Source: Mesorhizobium sp.
GTDB taxonomy: Bacteria; Pseudomonadota; Alphaproteobacteria; Rhizobiales; Rhizobiaceae
Length of the DNA stretch: 64,000 nt
Reading direction: 5' to 3'
Assembly (NCBI GenBank): GCA_004020875.1
Contig: SAPZ01000003.1
Location: 62,001 to 126,000 of the forward strand
The position numbers and the translations under genes were made by a program. This document shows positions 47,462-56,863 of the stretch, piece after piece; within the stretch, counting starts at the first letter, position 1; the number at the start of each line of letters is the position of its first letter. The notes below the pieces were generated by a model. That model saw nothing but the letters and a program-made list of their open reading frames with translations. It was not told where the DNA came from and did not search any database.

Positions 47462-49057
47462 TCACGCACCGACGGTTTCGCCGGTTGCTGCCTCTTCGGC
47501 GGCGATTTCTTCCTCGGTGATCCAGCCGGCCTGCTTGCGAGCGGCAAGCACCATCTGTTCGGCTTCGGCGCGCGAGACACCGTGGCTGGCGAGCACGCCC
47601 GGGTAGACTTTGGTCTCGCCGTCCTTGCGCTCTTTCCAGCCGATCAGGTCGTCGGCGGCATAGCCGGCGAAGTCCTCGATGGTCTTCACACCGTCCTCGC
47701 CAAGCGTCACCATCATGGCGGTGGTGACGCCGGGGATCTCGCGAAGCTCGTCCTTGACGCCTAGCGCCTTGCGCTTTTCGTCATGCTCGGCCTCGATCTT
47801 TTCCAGATATTCGCGGGCGCGGGTCTGGATTTCCGAGGCCGTGTCCTCGTCGAAGCCGTCGATCGAGGAGATTTCGCCGGAATCGACATAGGCGACTTCC
47901 TCGACGCTGGTGAAGCCTTCGGAGGCAAGCACCTGGCCGACCATCTCGTCGACGTCGAGGGCTTCCATGAACAGCGCAGAACGCTCGACGAATTCCTTCT
48001 GGCGGCGCTCGCTCTCTTCTTGCTCGGTCAGGATGTCGATATCCCAGCCCGTGAGCTGCGAGGCCAGGCGCACGTTCTGGCCGCGGCGGCCGATGGCCAG
48101 CGACAGCTGGTCGTCCGGCACCACCACCTCGATGCGCTCGGCGTCCTCGTCGAGCACCACCTTGGCGACCTCGGCCGGCTGCAGCGCGTTGACGATGAAG
48201 GAAGCGGCCGAAGGCGACCACGGAATGATGTCAATCTTCTCGCCCTGCAATTCGCCGACCACCGCCTGGACGCGGCTGCCGCGCATACCGACGCAGGCGC
48301 CGACCGGATCGATCGAGGAATCGCGCGAGATGACGGCGATCTTGGCGCGCGAGCCGGGGTCGCGGGCGACCGACTTGATCTCGATGATGCCGTCGTAGAT
48401 TTCCGGCACTTCCATGGTGAAGAGCTTGGCCATGAACTGCGGATGGGTGCGCGACAGGAATATCTGCGGGCCGCGCTGCTCGCGGCGCACGTCGTAGACA
48501 TAGGCGCGGACGCGGTCGCCATACTTATAGTTCTCGCGCGGGATCAGCTCGTCGCGGCGGATGATCGCCTCGCCGCGGCCGAGATCGACGATGACATTGC
48601 CGTATTCGACGCGCTTCACGGTGCCGTTGACGATCTCGCCGATGCGATCCTTGTATTCGTCATACTGGCGATCGCGTTCGGCCTCGCGAACCTTCTGCAC
48701 GATGACCTGCTTGGCCGACTGGGCGGCGATACGGCCGAAATCCATCGGCGGCAGCTGCTCGGCGATGAAGTCGCCGAGCTGGGCGTCGGGATTGCGCTCG
48801 CGCGCGGTGGAAAGCGCGATCTGCGTCGCGTAGTCCTCGACCTTCTCGACCACTTCCATCAGCCGCTGCAGCTTCATCTCTCCGGTGTTCGGGTTGATGT
48901 CGGCACGGATGTTGGTCTCCTGGCCATAGCGGGAGCGCGCCGCCTTTTGGATCGCATCGGCCATGGCGGCGATGACAATCTGCTTGTCGATCGACTTTTC
49001 ACGCGCGACCGCGTCGGCGATCTGCAGCAGTTCAAGCCTGTTGGCGCTTACAACCAT
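47462..49057 (-). CDS. nusA: Transcription termination/antitermination factor NusA
   Basis: RNA polymerase-associated factor. The ATG giving [10 protein letters not shown] has GGAGAAAG 7 bases upstream; the longer frame is unlikely. The N-terminal RNAP-binding domain is followed by an S1 domain ('[20 protein letters not shown]'), two KH domains ('[20 protein letters not shown]', '[19 protein letters not shown]') and C-terminal acidic repeats. 531 residues. It is the second gene of the operon and a candidate to act on the attenuator before rimP. Confidence 0.97.
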   Translation of the reverse strand: MVVSANRLELLQIADAVAREKSIDKQIVIAAMADAIQKAARSRYGQETNIRADINPNTGEMKLQRLMEVVEKVEDYATQIALSTARERNPDAQLGDFIAEQLPPMDFGRIAAQSAKQVIVQKVREAERDRQYDEYKDRIGEIVNGTVKRVEYGNVIVDLGRGEAIIRRDELIPRENYKYGDRVRAYVYDVRREQRGPQIFLSRTHPQFMAKLFTMEVPEIYDGIIEIKSVARDPGSRAKIAVISRDSSIDPVGACVGMRGSRVQAVVGELQGEKIDIIPWSPSAASFIVNALQPAEVAKVVLDEDAERIEVVVPDDQLSLAIGRRGQNVRLASQLTGWDIDILTEQEESERRQKEFVERSALFMEALDVDEMVGQVLASEGFTSVEEVAYVDSGEISSIDGFDEDTASEIQTRAREYLEKIEAEHDEKRKALGVKDELREIPGVTTAMMVTLGEDGVKTIEDFAGYAADDLIGWKERKDGETKVYPGVLASHGVSRAEAEQMVLAARKQAGWITEEEIAAEEAATGETVGA

Positions 49058-49103
49058 TGTCTTTCTCCAGATTTCGTCTCGGACACGCGGCCCGGCGGCG
49101 CTA

Positions 49104-49730
49104 TCAACTTTCCTGTTCGGTTTCGTTTTCCTCGGCGACGTCTTCTGCTTCGCCGCGGCGTTTCCTGGCTTCCTTGCGCGCTCGATTGTCCTTCGATAGG
49201 GCATCGCGGATGAGATCGTCGGTTAGCACCAGCCGGGCCTCGGCGATCGCGTCATACGGCACACGCACCGTCGGCTCCTCGCCATAGGCCGCCTTGTCAC
49301 GCTCGACCAGGATGCCATCGGCGTCGGCCTCGGCGATCTTGCCCTTGAAGCGCTTGCGGTCGCCGACGAGGACCGACGTCTCCAGCTTGACCAGATGGCC
49401 GGTCCAGGTGGTGAAATCCGACTTGCGCACCAGCGGCCGGTCGATGCCGGGCGAGGACACTTCGAGATGATACGCCTTTTCGATCGGATCCTCGACATCG
49501 AGCGCCGGTGACACCGCGCGACTGACTTCTTCGCAATCCTCGACGGTCATGGTGCCGTCTTCGCGCTCGGCCATGATCTGCAGCGTCAGCCCGTTCTGGC
49601 CAGTCAACTGAACCCGAACGAGCCGGAAGCCGATCGCCTTGAGCACCGGCTGCACGATCAGCGCAATGCGCGCATCGATGCCGCTTTCGCGGATGATGCG
49701 GTCGTCGGCCTCGCTTGCCGCTGCAGTCAT
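49104..49730 (-). CDS. rimP: Ribosome maturation factor RimP
   Basis: Needed for 30S assembly. The ATG giving M-T-A-A-A-S-E-A has AGGGATT upstream. The N-terminal domain is '[20 protein letters not shown]', followed by '[20 protein letters not shown]' and '[20 protein letters not shown]'; the C-terminal SH3-like part is '[19 protein letters not shown]'. The tail is charged. The frame stays open 29 codons upstream, straight through the terminator-like hairpin, so an N-terminally extended product is formally possible. First gene of the rimP-nusA-infB operon. Confidence 0.95.
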   Translation of the reverse strand: MTAAASEADDRIIRESGIDARIALIVQPVLKAIGFRLVRVQLTGQNGLTLQIMAEREDGTMTVEDCEEVSRAVSPALDVEDPIEKAYHLEVSSPGIDRPLVRKSDFTTWTGHLVKLETSVLVGDRKRFKGKIAEADADGILVERDKAAYGEEPTVRVPYDAIAEARLVLTDDLIRDALSKDNRARKEARKRRGEAEDVAEENETEQES

Positions 49731-49768
49731 CGAATCCCTGTCGCTTTTTGGCTTCCGGCCGGCAGGTA

Positions 49769-49800
49769 ATAAAAAAGAGCGGGACCGGGTGGACCCACTC
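49769..49800 (-). terminator. Terminator-like hairpin in the rimP leader (candidate attenuator)
   Basis: On the minus strand GAGTGGGTCC, loop ACCC, GGTCCCGCTC (one T-T mismatch and one G-T pair), then TTTTTTATT. It lies downstream of the operon promoter and 38 bases before the rimP ATG. Confidence 0.8.
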
Positions 49801-49829
49801 TTCGTCATACCGACCAAGAATTTGAGGCT

Positions 49830-49858
49830 GATATAGACGATTGGCGCCGGTGTTTCAA
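49830..49858 (-). promoter_or_regulatory. Sigma-70-type promoter of the rimP-nusA-infB operon
   Basis: On the minus strand TTGAAA, 17-base spacer, TATATC. The expected RNA start is near 49823, giving a leader of about 93 bases that contains the attenuator-like hairpin. Confidence 0.8.
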
Positions 49859-49886
49859 GCCTGCCGGCAAAAGGCGGTGCTCCGCC

Positions 49887-50396
49887 TTACCTTTGGGCCT
49901 CCACGAGCGACGCGGCGATTGCCGCGATCGAACGAAACAGGACAAGCGAATCGTCCTTCGTCGGGAGAAATCCCCGCCGTTGCCAGAACTGCGCCGCTTC
50001 CGCATCGACTGCATTGACCATAAGGGCGCGCCCGCCGATCAGGTCCGCTGCTTGAACACACCGCTGAAGTGCATGTTTCACCAAGCCCGTACCGATGCCG
50101 CGCCCGGCCCATCCGATATCGGTCGCAAGCTGGCCGAGAAGGAGGCAGGGTACCGGATCGGGCGGTTGTCCTGTGCGGATAGACCGGGGCAAGACAGATG
50201 GCACGACAGCCGTCGGCGCCAAACCATAGTATCCGACCACCCGGCCTGCTTCGTGGACAACCAGAACGGCCGTAAAGCCCTTTTCCTGATTGGAAAGCGC
50301 GCGGGTTTTCAGCCAGTGATCAAGCGCAGGCTTCCCACAGGAAAATCCAGACACGTCGTGAATTGCGGTAAGCGACTCGGGAGCCGATAAGGCCAC
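49887..50396 (-). CDS. GNAT toxin of a type II toxin-antitoxin pair (TacT/AtaT-like)
   Basis: Acetyltransferase toxins of this family acetylate aminoacyl-tRNA and stop translation. The 169 residues open with 'DVSGFSCGKPALDHWLKTRA', a hallmark of the toxin branch. They have motif A 'IGWAGRGIGTGLVKHALQR' with R-G-I-G-T-G as the acetyl-CoA loop, and 'GGRALMVNAVDAEAAQFWQRRGF' (split). The end 'LVLFRSIAAIAASL' carries the usual hydrophobic-aromatic strand. It is 3 bases after a DUF1778 antitoxin. The target is inferred from the family. Confidence 0.9.
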   Translation of the reverse strand: MALSAPESLTAIHDVSGFSCGKPALDHWLKTRALSNQEKGFTAVLVVHEAGRVVGYYGLAPTAVVPSVLPRSIRTGQPPDPVPCLLLGQLATDIGWAGRGIGTGLVKHALQRCVQAADLIGGRALMVNAVDAEAAQFWQRRGFLPTKDDSLVLFRSIAAIAASLVEAQR

Positions 50397-50399
50397 GGG

Positions 50400-50699
50400 T
50401 CAGCGCTTCGTCGTGTAACCAGCTTCCCACGGAGCGGGCCGCTTTGCCATTTCCACCATATCGGGAACCGGAGCAGCCGGAGCTGACAGGATCTCCATGA
50501 ACTCCGCGAATCCGTCCGGGCTCATGCGGACAAGACGGTTGTCCATGAGCACATCCTCGGCCGCGCGCACGGCGGCATCGCGCACGAAATCCGTGCGGGA
50601 CCGGCCCCGCAGACTGGCGGCGCGATCGATCATCGCCACATCCGCTTCCGGCAGGCGCATCGAGATCGGATATTCCTTGCGCTCGATCGTGGCGGCCAT
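50400..50699 (-). CDS. DUF1778 ribbon-helix-helix antitoxin (TacA-like)
   Basis: DNA-binding antitoxin, 99 residues. The ribbon-helix-helix is 'YPISMRLPEADVAMIDRAAS' followed by 'GRSRTDFVRDAAVRAAEDVL'. The C-terminal toxin-wrapping tail is 'MSPDGFAEFMEILSAPAAPV'. A GGAGA site precedes the ATG. Gene order antitoxin then toxin and the 3-base gap are standard. The pair lies between trmB and rimP and is probably an acquired module. Confidence 0.92.
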   Translation of the reverse strand: MAATIERKEYPISMRLPEADVAMIDRAASLRGRSRTDFVRDAAVRAAEDVLMDNRLVRMSPDGFAEFMEILSAPAAPVPDMVEMAKRPAPWEAGYTTKR

Positions 50700-50721
50700 A
50701 GCTGTCTCCTTATCGACAATA

Positions 50722-50739
50722 TAGCGACTTGTAGCGCTA
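50722..50739. promoter_or_regulatory. Possible operator of the toxin-antitoxin operon
   Basis: Inverted TAGCG...CGCTA with 8 bases between, about 25 bases before the antitoxin ATG and beside an AT-rich stretch. This is a typical position for autoregulatory binding by the antitoxin. Confidence 0.4.
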
Positions 50740-50763
50740 AATGCAATACAGAGTCTCGGCTAC

Positions 50764-51474
50764 CTATCTCCGTATAAAGGTCAGATAAGCCGGCCGCCGC
50801 CCCTCGCGTATCGCCTTGGCCTCGTAACGCGTGCCGGGCCAACCTTCATAGGGCTGGTGCCAATCCGTAGCCTCTCCAGCCTGCCACTCCAAGGCGCCGT
50901 GAGCGCGGCAGGCAAGCAGCGTCCAATTGACATAGCTGTCAATGTCGGAGGCGAAGCGGAACCTGCCGCCCGGCTTCAGGACACGGGCGAAGCGACCGAG
51001 ATTGGCGGCGCCGACGAAGCGGCGCTTCCAGTGCTTCTTCTTCGGCCAAGGATCGGGATAGAGCAGGTCGATGCCGTCGAGCGAGGCTTGCGGCAGCCAG
51101 TCAAGGAGGCGCGTGGCGTCGTCGTCATAGACCCTCAGATTGCCAAGCGGGACCTTGGCAAGCGCCGTCATCATCTTGGCCATGCCGTTGACGAAGGGCT
51201 CGACGCCGATGAAGCCGGTCACTGGTGCCTCCTTGGCACGATGCAGGAGATGCTCGCCGCCGCCAAAGCCGATCTCCAGCTGAAGCGCCGAAACCTCGGC
51301 CTTGAACAAGGTCGTGAGGTCCGCCGGCGCTTGCGCCATCAGGTCGAGCCGGTATTCGCGCAGGCCGCTTTCGAGGGCGGCCGCCTGCTGCGGGCGTATG
51401 GTTTTGCCGTGCCGGCGCCCGAAGAATCCTTCGGTCGCCCGGCTCGGCCTGTCCTTTGCGTTCGCTGGCGTCAG
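50764..51474 (-). CDS. trmB: tRNA (guanine-N7)-methyltransferase, probable CTG start
   Basis: Methylates G46 of tRNA. Motif I is '[17 protein letters not shown]', the acidic turn '[14 protein letters not shown]' and the signature '[17 protein letters not shown]'. The first ATG (51339) gives only 191 residues and starts inside the protein. In-frame codons above it still look like TrmB ('[20 protein letters not shown]'), but contain no ATG, GTG or TTG. A CTG at 51474 overlaps the metK stop as CTGA, where related genes would have ATGA, and gives 236 residues. If CTG is not used, the conservative gene is 50764-51339. Confidence 0.85.
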   Translation of the reverse strand: MTPANAKDRPSRATEGFFGRRHGKTIRPQQAAALESGLREYRLDLMAQAPADLTTLFKAEVSALQLEIGFGGGEHLLHRAKEAPVTGFIGVEPFVNGMAKMMTALAKVPLGNLRVYDDDATRLLDWLPQASLDGIDLLYPDPWPKKKHWKRRFVGAANLGRFARVLKPGGRFRFASDIDSYVNWTLLACRAHGALEWQAGEATDWHQPYEGWPGTRYEAKAIREGRRPAYLTFIRR

Positions 51475-52736
51475 GCGGCAACGGCGTCCTTGAGCGCCTT
51501 CGCGAGATCTGTCTTCTCCCAGGAGAAGGATCCGTCGCGACCTGCCTTGCGGCCGAAATGGCCGTAGGACGAGGTTTTTGCGTAGATCGGCTTGTTGAGG
51601 TCGAGATGACGGCGGATACCCGACGGCGACAGGTCCATCACCTTGCGCAGCGCCTCTTCGAGCTTCGATTCCTCGACCTTACCGGTGCCGTGCAGGTCCA
51701 CATAGACCGACAGCGGCTGGGCGACGCCGATGGCGTAGGAGAGCTGGATGGTGCAGCGGTCGGCGAGCTTGGCCGCCACCACGTTCTTGGCGAGGTAGCG
51801 CGCCGCATAGGCCGCCGAACGGTCGACCTTGGTGGTGTCCTTGCCCGAGAAGGCGCCGCCGCCGTGCGGTGCCGCGCCGCCATAGGTGTCGACGATGATC
51901 TTGCGGCCGGTGAGGCCGGCATCGCCGTCAGGTCCGCCGATGACGAACTTGCCGGTCGGGTTGATGTACCAGTTGCAGTCCTCGGCGATCTTCAGATCGC
52001 CAAGCGCCTCGCGGATATAAGGCTCGACGACCTTACGGACCTTCTTGGAGTCCCAGCTGGCATCGAGATGCTGGGTGGACAGCACGATCTGCGTGACTTC
52101 CGCCGCCTTGCCATCGGCATAGCGCACGGTGACCTGGCTCTTGGCGTCCGGGCCGAGCTTGCCGGCCTCGCCGTTGCCCTCATGGCGGGCGGCCGCCAGC
52201 AATTCGAGAATCTTGTGGCTGTAATAGATCGGCGCCGGCATCAGGTCGGGCGTCTCGCGGCAGGCGTAGCCGAACATGATGCCCTGGTCGCCGGCACCTT
52301 CCTCGCCCTGGCGGTCGGCGGCGTTGTCGACGCCCTGACCGATGTCGGGCGACTGGCCGTGCAGCAGCACGTCGATCTTGGCGGTCTTCCAGTGAAAGCC
52401 GGACTGCTCGTAGCCGATCTCGCGGATCGCCTTGCGGGCGACCGACTTGAACTTGGTCGGGTTTACCACGGGGTGGCCGGACGCATCCTTGAGGACGTTG
52501 CCCGCCTTGTCCTTCTTCAAGAGCGTGTCGGGGACGCGGACCTCGCCGGCGATGACAACGCGGTTGGTGGTGGCCAGCGTTTCACAGGCGACGCGAACCT
52601 TCCACGGATCCATGCCTGTCTTCTTGGCTTCGCGATAGACCAGATCGACGATTTCGTCGGAGATGCGGTCACAAACTTTGTCGGGATGACCCTCGGAGAC
52701 GGATTCCGAGGTGAAGAGATAATTCTGCCGCGTCAC
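51471..52736 (-). CDS. metK: S-adenosylmethionine synthetase
   Basis: Makes SAM from methionine and ATP. The N terminus is '[20 protein letters not shown]'. Signature I is seen as '[17 protein letters not shown]' and the P-loop-like signature II as '[20 protein letters not shown]'. A GTG start is preceded by GAGGGGAC. 421 residues, slightly long, as in other alphaproteobacteria. It has its own promoter and a terminator-like hairpin directly upstream, and it is coupled to trmB. Confidence 0.98.
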   Translation of the reverse strand: MTRQNYLFTSESVSEGHPDKVCDRISDEIVDLVYREAKKTGMDPWKVRVACETLATTNRVVIAGEVRVPDTLLKKDKAGNVLKDASGHPVVNPTKFKSVARKAIREIGYEQSGFHWKTAKIDVLLHGQSPDIGQGVDNAADRQGEEGAGDQGIMFGYACRETPDLMPAPIYYSHKILELLAAARHEGNGEAGKLGPDAKSQVTVRYADGKAAEVTQIVLSTQHLDASWDSKKVRKVVEPYIREALGDLKIAEDCNWYINPTGKFVIGGPDGDAGLTGRKIIVDTYGGAAPHGGGAFSGKDTTKVDRSAAYAARYLAKNVVAAKLADRCTIQLSYAIGVAQPLSVYVDLHGTGKVEESKLEEALRKVMDLSPSGIRRHLDLNKPIYAKTSSYGHFGRKAGRDGSFSWEKTDLAKALKDAVAA

Positions 52737-52751
52737 GGGTGTCCCCTCTTG

Positions 52752-52779
52752 AAAAAAAATCGGCAGGTTGCCGATTTTT
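52752..52779 (-). terminator. Terminator-like hairpin directly before metK (candidate attenuator)
   Basis: On the minus strand AAAAATCGGCA, 3-base loop, TGCCGATTTTT continuing as a run of eight T. It sits only 15 bases before the metK GTG and just before its ribosome binding site, downstream of the predicted metK promoter. Confidence 0.85.
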
Positions 52780-52790
52780 GGCGGGCCACG

Positions 52791-52819
52791 TGTTAGCGGT
52801 GCCGGGCGCTGCTCGTCAA
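52791..52819 (-). promoter_or_regulatory. Sigma-70-type promoter of metK
   Basis: On the minus strand TTGACG, 17-base spacer, CTAACA. The expected RNA start is about 10 bases before the terminator-like hairpin, giving a leader near 50 bases. Confidence 0.65.
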
Positions 52820-52858
52820 GCGGCGCGACGGATCTGGCATGAATGTAGGCAAGGCCGG

Positions 52859-52895
52859 CTATGCCACCGGCGGCAGGGCGCCGCCGGCGGCATAG
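52859..52895 (-). other. Strong hairpin after the phrR-like gene
   Basis: A 16-bp stem (CTATGCC.../...GGCATAG, one G-T pair) with a 5-base loop begins 8 bases after the regulator stop. There is no U-tract on the minus strand, so it may be a mRNA 3'-end structure rather than an intrinsic terminator. Confidence 0.75.
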
Positions 52896-52902
52896 GTAAA
52901 AA

Positions 52903-53325
52903 TCAATCGGCGTCGTCGGCGGAGAGCGCCTTCACCAGATCGATGATGCGGCGGCGCACCTTCACGTCGCCGATCTTGACGAAAGCCCGGTTGAGCTGAA
53001 GCCCTTCGGGACTGCCGCAAAATTCGATGGCGAAGGCCATCGAGGAGTCTTCGGCAAATCCCCGGTTGCCGCTGCCGGTCTCCTCGCCGGGGGCATCCTC
53101 GAAAAAGAAGGCGACAGGAACGCTCAGGATGGAGGCGATCGCCTGCAGACGGCTGGCGCCAACCCTGTTCGTGCCCTTTTCATACTTCTGGATCTGCTGA
53201 AAGGTGATGCCTAGATTTTCACCCAGCTTTTCCTGGCTCATTCCAAGCATATTGCGACGCAGCCGGATGCGACTCCCGACATGAATGTCGATCGGATTCG
53301 GCTTCTTCTTGTTCTCTTCTGTCAT
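52903..53325 (-). CDS. XRE-family helix-turn-helix regulator (PhrR-like)
   Basis: A 140-residue DNA-binding protein. The HTH is '[20 protein letters not shown]' with recognition helix '[20 protein letters not shown]'. A C-terminal segment ('[20 protein letters not shown]') is typical of the alphaproteobacterial group. In Sinorhizobium the equivalent gene next to lnt (actA) was named phrR and linked to low-pH response; that link is from memory. It lies between lnt and metK as there. A 141-base spacer separates it from lnt. Confidence 0.9.
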   Translation of the reverse strand: MTEENKKKPNPIDIHVGSRIRLRRNMLGMSQEKLGENLGITFQQIQKYEKGTNRVGASRLQAIASILSVPVAFFFEDAPGEETGSGNRGFAEDSSMAFAIEFCGSPEGLQLNRAFVKIGDVKVRRRIIDLVKALSADDAD

Positions 53326-53466
53326 TTTTTCCTCGCCGAATTGTTCCGGCTTTTTCTATTTTGTTCCGCCCATATGAAGCCGGAGCCACCTGCCCCAACA
53401 GAAACCCTCCAACCGACTTCGAGAAAATTTTAGGCGTTACAGTATGAGTTTCTAATGTGCCGACTG

Positions 53467-55053
53467 TCAATTCACCCGTAGCCGCTGCCTTACATTCAAT
53501 GTGAAGGCCCCAAGCGCAAACAGCAACATGATCAGCAATCCGTTAATGCGCCGCTGGTCGGGAGACAGAGGGGCGCGCCCAGAAACCGGCACATGCGCAT
53601 CGACGGCGCCGCGCGCGTTGACGGCAAGCGCATCGATGATGCGCCCGCGCGAATCGACAACTGCGGAGATGCCGTTGTTGGCCGCGCGCAGCAGCGGCAA
53701 TCCATTCTCCACCGCGCGAATCTGGGCCTGCCTGAAATGCTGATACGGGCCTGGCGTGTCGCCAAACCAGGCATCGTTGGTGACGTTCACGATGACATCG
53801 GACGACGCGGCATCAACGGCCACGAGATCGGGAAAGATCACCTCGTAGCAGATGAACGGCGCGGCACGCAGGCCGCCCGGCAAGCTGATCGGATGTCGCT
53901 CGTTGCCGGCGGCGAAATTCATCGGTCCGGCAATGAGCTGCTCAATGCCAAAGCGTTGGAAAAGGTCGGCGAAGGGCAGATACTCGCCAAAGGGCACCAG
54001 ATGCACCTTGTCGACGGCATCGACGATCTCGCCCTTGTCGTTGATCGCCACCACGGAATTGTAATAACGGCTGCCAGCGCTCGCCGATCCGCCCTCCTCG
54101 CGCACGACGCCGGCAATCAGCATCTGACCGTCGGCCAGCATGTCGCCCAACGCCGTCAGCGCGTCCGGACGCTCGGTGAACAGGAAGGGCACCGATGTTT
54201 CCGGCCACAAGATGAGCTGCGGCTTGGCATGGCCCTCTTCCGGCGCTTTCCCCGATATCCCGAGCAAAGTCGCGAAGATGCGGTCGCGCACCGAGGCGTC
54301 CCATTTTTCGCTGAGATCGACCGACGGCTGGACGACGCGAACGTCGATCGAGCGGGCCGGCTTGACCGGGGCCGCGAGCCTGACATAGCCGAAGCCGACA
54401 TGGGCGGCGACGAGCATGACGAACAGGGCAAGGCCCAGCCTCAGATGGCGGCGCGCCGCCACCAGCGCTGGAAGCGAAAACAGGAAGACGGCGAGCGCGT
54501 TCATGCCGACCATGCCGGTCACCGAAACGCTCTGCATCAGAAGCGGCACCGGCATCGCCGCGTAGCCGACGGCGTTCCAGGGAAAACCGGTAAAGAGAAA
54601 ATCGCGCAGCCATTCGGCAAGGCCGAAGCCGAAGGCCAGGGCGGCTATGCGGCCGATATCGCTGCTCCAGAACAGCCGAGCTACGACCGTCGCAAAGCCA
54701 TAGAAAAAGGCAAGCGCAAAGGGGATGCCGACGACGGCGAAGGGCAAGGCCCAGGCGAAATTGTCGGCCTCGACCAGCAATGCCTGGCCGATCCACCAGA
54801 GACCGGCGAGGAAGTAGCCGAAGCCGAACCACCAGCCGGTGGCGAAAGCCGGCCTCAGACGCCTGAGCCAACCATCGGATGCCTCACCCGTGGCGCCGTC
54901 GAGCAGCCAGACCAGGACTGGAAACGAGACGAAGCAGACCGCGAAGAAATCGTAAGGCGCCTGGGCAAGCACCGCCAGCGCTCCGGCGGCGAAGGCCACC
55001 AGCGCCCGCCGCCACCCCCACAGCAGAATTATTCGGCCGGCAAAGCGCTGCAT
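53467..55053 (-). CDS. lnt: Apolipoprotein N-acyltransferase
   Basis: Inner-membrane enzyme that adds the third acyl chain to lipoproteins. About six N-terminal membrane helices precede a nitrilase-like domain with the catalytic Glu in '[13 protein letters not shown]', Lys in '[19 protein letters not shown]' (split) and Cys in '[15 protein letters not shown]'. '[19 protein letters not shown]' is conserved. I prefer the ATG giving M-Q-R-F-A-G, with GGAAG upstream, over an in-frame TTG four codons earlier. It lies downstream of corC across a repeat element. Confidence 0.96.
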   Translation of the reverse strand: MQRFAGRIILLWGWRRALVAFAAGALAVLAQAPYDFFAVCFVSFPVLVWLLDGATGEASDGWLRRLRPAFATGWWFGFGYFLAGLWWIGQALLVEADNFAWALPFAVVGIPFALAFFYGFATVVARLFWSSDIGRIAALAFGFGLAEWLRDFLFTGFPWNAVGYAAMPVPLLMQSVSVTGMVGMNALAVFLFSLPALVAARRHLRLGLALFVMLVAAHVGFGYVRLAAPVKPARSIDVRVVQPSVDLSEKWDASVRDRIFATLLGISGKAPEEGHAKPQLILWPETSVPFLFTERPDALTALGDMLADGQMLIAGVVREEGGSASAGSRYYNSVVAINDKGEIVDAVDKVHLVPFGEYLPFADLFQRFGIEQLIAGPMNFAAGNERHPISLPGGLRAAPFICYEVIFPDLVAVDAASSDVIVNVTNDAWFGDTPGPYQHFRQAQIRAVENGLPLLRAANNGISAVVDSRGRIIDALAVNARGAVDAHVPVSGRAPLSPDQRRINGLLIMLLFALGAFTLNVRQRLRVN

Positions 55054-55189
55054 CAAGCTTCCCAAGTCGCGCGAATCAGGGAGCTAGAGATTTAACAGGC
55101 TGCGGTGCCCGATCCAAACCTGGATAAGCGCGGCCTGAGCGCAGGACCGCGTGCTTGAACTGATCGTCGATCGGCATGCCGCTCCAAGT

Positions 55190-55245
55190 CTTTTTACGCA
55201 ATTCCGGACGGAAAACCGCTACGCATTTTTCCTGGATTGCTCCAG
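55190..55245. repeat. Mesorhizobium-type intergenic palindromic element, copy C (right module)
   Basis: Core TTTACGCAATTCCGGACGGA followed by a right arm TTTTTCCTGGATTGC. It lies between corC and lnt and ends 5 bases before the corC stop. Confidence 0.85.
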
Positions 55246-55249
55246 GCGA

Positions 55250-56332
55250 TCAGGCCTGTTCGGTGCGGGCGGCGCGGCGGCGCTGACGCTCGCCCTTCGG
55301 GCTCTGCACGATGCGCACGCGCTTGACGCGGCGCGGATCTGCGTCGAGCACATGAAACTCGAAGCCGGGAATGGCCTGCACGACCTCGCCCCTGGCCGGC
55401 ACCCGGCCGAGCGTGTTGAAGATCATGCCGCCGATGGTGTCGACATATTCGCCATGCTCGCCGGCAGCGAAATCCTCGCCGATCATCTTGGCGACCTCGT
55501 CGATCTCGGCCTTGCCGTCGACCACGAAGACGCCGTCGCCGGTCTGCGTGATCATCGGCTCGTCGTCGTCATGCTCGTCCTCGATGTCGCCGACCACCAT
55601 CTCGACAATGTCCTCCAGCGAGGCGAGGCCGTCGGTGCCACCATATTCGTCGATGACCAGCGCCATCTGCGTGCGTGTCGTCTGCATGCGGCCCATCAGG
55701 TCGGAGGCCAGCATCGAGGGCGGCACGAACAGCACCTGGCGGATCAGGTTGAGATCGCCGATGGTGCGCGCGAGATCGACCTGCGCGAGGTCGAGCGCCG
55801 TCGTCACCGGCGCCTTCGCCCTGGCGCGGCCCTTCTTGACGCGGGCGACCTTGGTGATGTGGGCGAGCACATCGCGAATGTGGACCATGCCGCGCGGATC
55901 GTCCAACGTCTCGGAATAGACCGGCATGCGCGAATGGCCGGACTGCTCGAAAAGGCCGAGCAGGTCGCCAAGCGTGGTGTTGATCTCGACCGCCTCGATA
56001 TCGGCGCGCGGCACCATGACGTCCTCGACCCGTACTTCGCGCAGGCGCAGGATGTTGTTGAGCATGGCGCGTTCGCCGGGCGAGAAGGCGCCGGCATCGG
56101 TCGCCGTTTCGGCAAGCGCACCGGCAATCTCCTCGCGCAAGCTGGTGCCGTTGCGGTGCCGGAACAGGCCGAGCACACGGTCGAAGAGGGAAGGACCGGC
56201 ATGCGTCGGCTCCGCGGCCGCGCTGCCGGTGGGAATACTCGGACTTGAGCCCTCTTCCGTCTTTTCGGAAGGCTTGGCAGCACTGCCGGCGTCCGGGCGG
56301 GCGGCAGTTTCTGGTGTGTCGTTCATCGCCAT
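55250..56332 (-). CDS. CorC/HlyC-family protein with CBS domains
   Basis: Cytoplasmic CBS-pair protein followed by a CorC/HlyC transporter-associated domain, 360 residues, linked by family to Mg/Co efflux or membrane integrity. The first CBS has 'VRVEDVMVPRADIEAVEINT' and 'SGHSRMPVYSETLDDPRGMV'; the second has 'VPPSMLASDLMGRMQTTRTQ' and 'MALVIDEYGGTDGLASLEDI'. The C-terminal domain has 'GDGVFVVDGKAEIDEVAKMI'. There is no N-terminal DUF21 membrane domain. It is in the conserved order phoH-ybeY-corC-lnt. Confidence 0.94.
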   Translation of the reverse strand: MAMNDTPETAARPDAGSAAKPSEKTEEGSSPSIPTGSAAAEPTHAGPSLFDRVLGLFRHRNGTSLREEIAGALAETATDAGAFSPGERAMLNNILRLREVRVEDVMVPRADIEAVEINTTLGDLLGLFEQSGHSRMPVYSETLDDPRGMVHIRDVLAHITKVARVKKGRARAKAPVTTALDLAQVDLARTIGDLNLIRQVLFVPPSMLASDLMGRMQTTRTQMALVIDEYGGTDGLASLEDIVEMVVGDIEDEHDDDEPMITQTGDGVFVVDGKAEIDEVAKMIGEDFAAGEHGEYVDTIGGMIFNTLGRVPARGEVVQAIPGFEFHVLDADPRRVKRVRIVQSPKGERQRRRAARTEQA

Positions 56333-56353
56333 CAGGTCAATTGAGCTTTTTTG

Positions 56354-56851
56354 TTACGCGTAGGGATCGGGAATGGCAAGCCTCGCAAGCGCGGCGCGCT
56401 CGATCGCTTCCATCTCCTCGGCCTCGTCGTCGGTCTCGTGATCATGGCCCAAAAGATGCAGCAGACCATGGATAACGAGATGGGTGATATGGTTCTCAAG
56501 CGGCTTGTCTTCCAGTGCGGCCTCGCGCGCCACCGTCTCGGAAGCCAGCACGATGTCGCCCAGCATCGGCGGCAGCTTGCCGCCTTTCGGAAACGGAAAA
56601 GTCGGAAAAGACAAGACGTTGGTGGGCTTGTCCTTGCCGCGCCATTCCGCGTTGAGCGTCTGGATATGAGCGTCGTCGGAAAAAACGACGCTGAGCTCGG
56701 AGGCGCCCCTCGCTCCGGTCTCGGCAAAGGCGGCTGCAACGGCGCGATCGACGAGCCGCGCCAGCTCGGCCTCCGTCGGCCAATCGCCGGCCTCAACGAA
56801 AATATCGATATCGACCGGCGTCTCGCCGCTGGATGCTGGATTGTCAGCCAT
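56354..56851 (-). CDS. ybeY: Endoribonuclease/rRNA maturation factor YbeY
   Basis: Zinc-dependent enzyme in 16S rRNA 3' maturation and ribosome quality control. 165 residues with the metal motif H-x3-H-x5-H in '[20 protein letters not shown]' near residue 123. '[20 protein letters not shown]' is the other family block. It begins 12 bases after phoH and is followed by corC after 21 bases. Confidence 0.97.
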   Translation of the reverse strand: MADNPASSGETPVDIDIFVEAGDWPTEAELARLVDRAVAAAFAETGARGASELSVVFSDDAHIQTLNAEWRGKDKPTNVLSFPTFPFPKGGKLPPMLGDIVLASETVAREAALEDKPLENHITHLVIHGLLHLLGHDHETDDEAEEMEAIERAALARLAIPDPYA

Positions 56852-56863
56852 ATAGCCTTTTGA

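Noticed and set aside
52737..52902. SAM-II or SAM/SAH riboswitch before metK
   Set aside because: The leader is short and I could not match the conserved core of either class from memory; only a hairpin terminator is certain.
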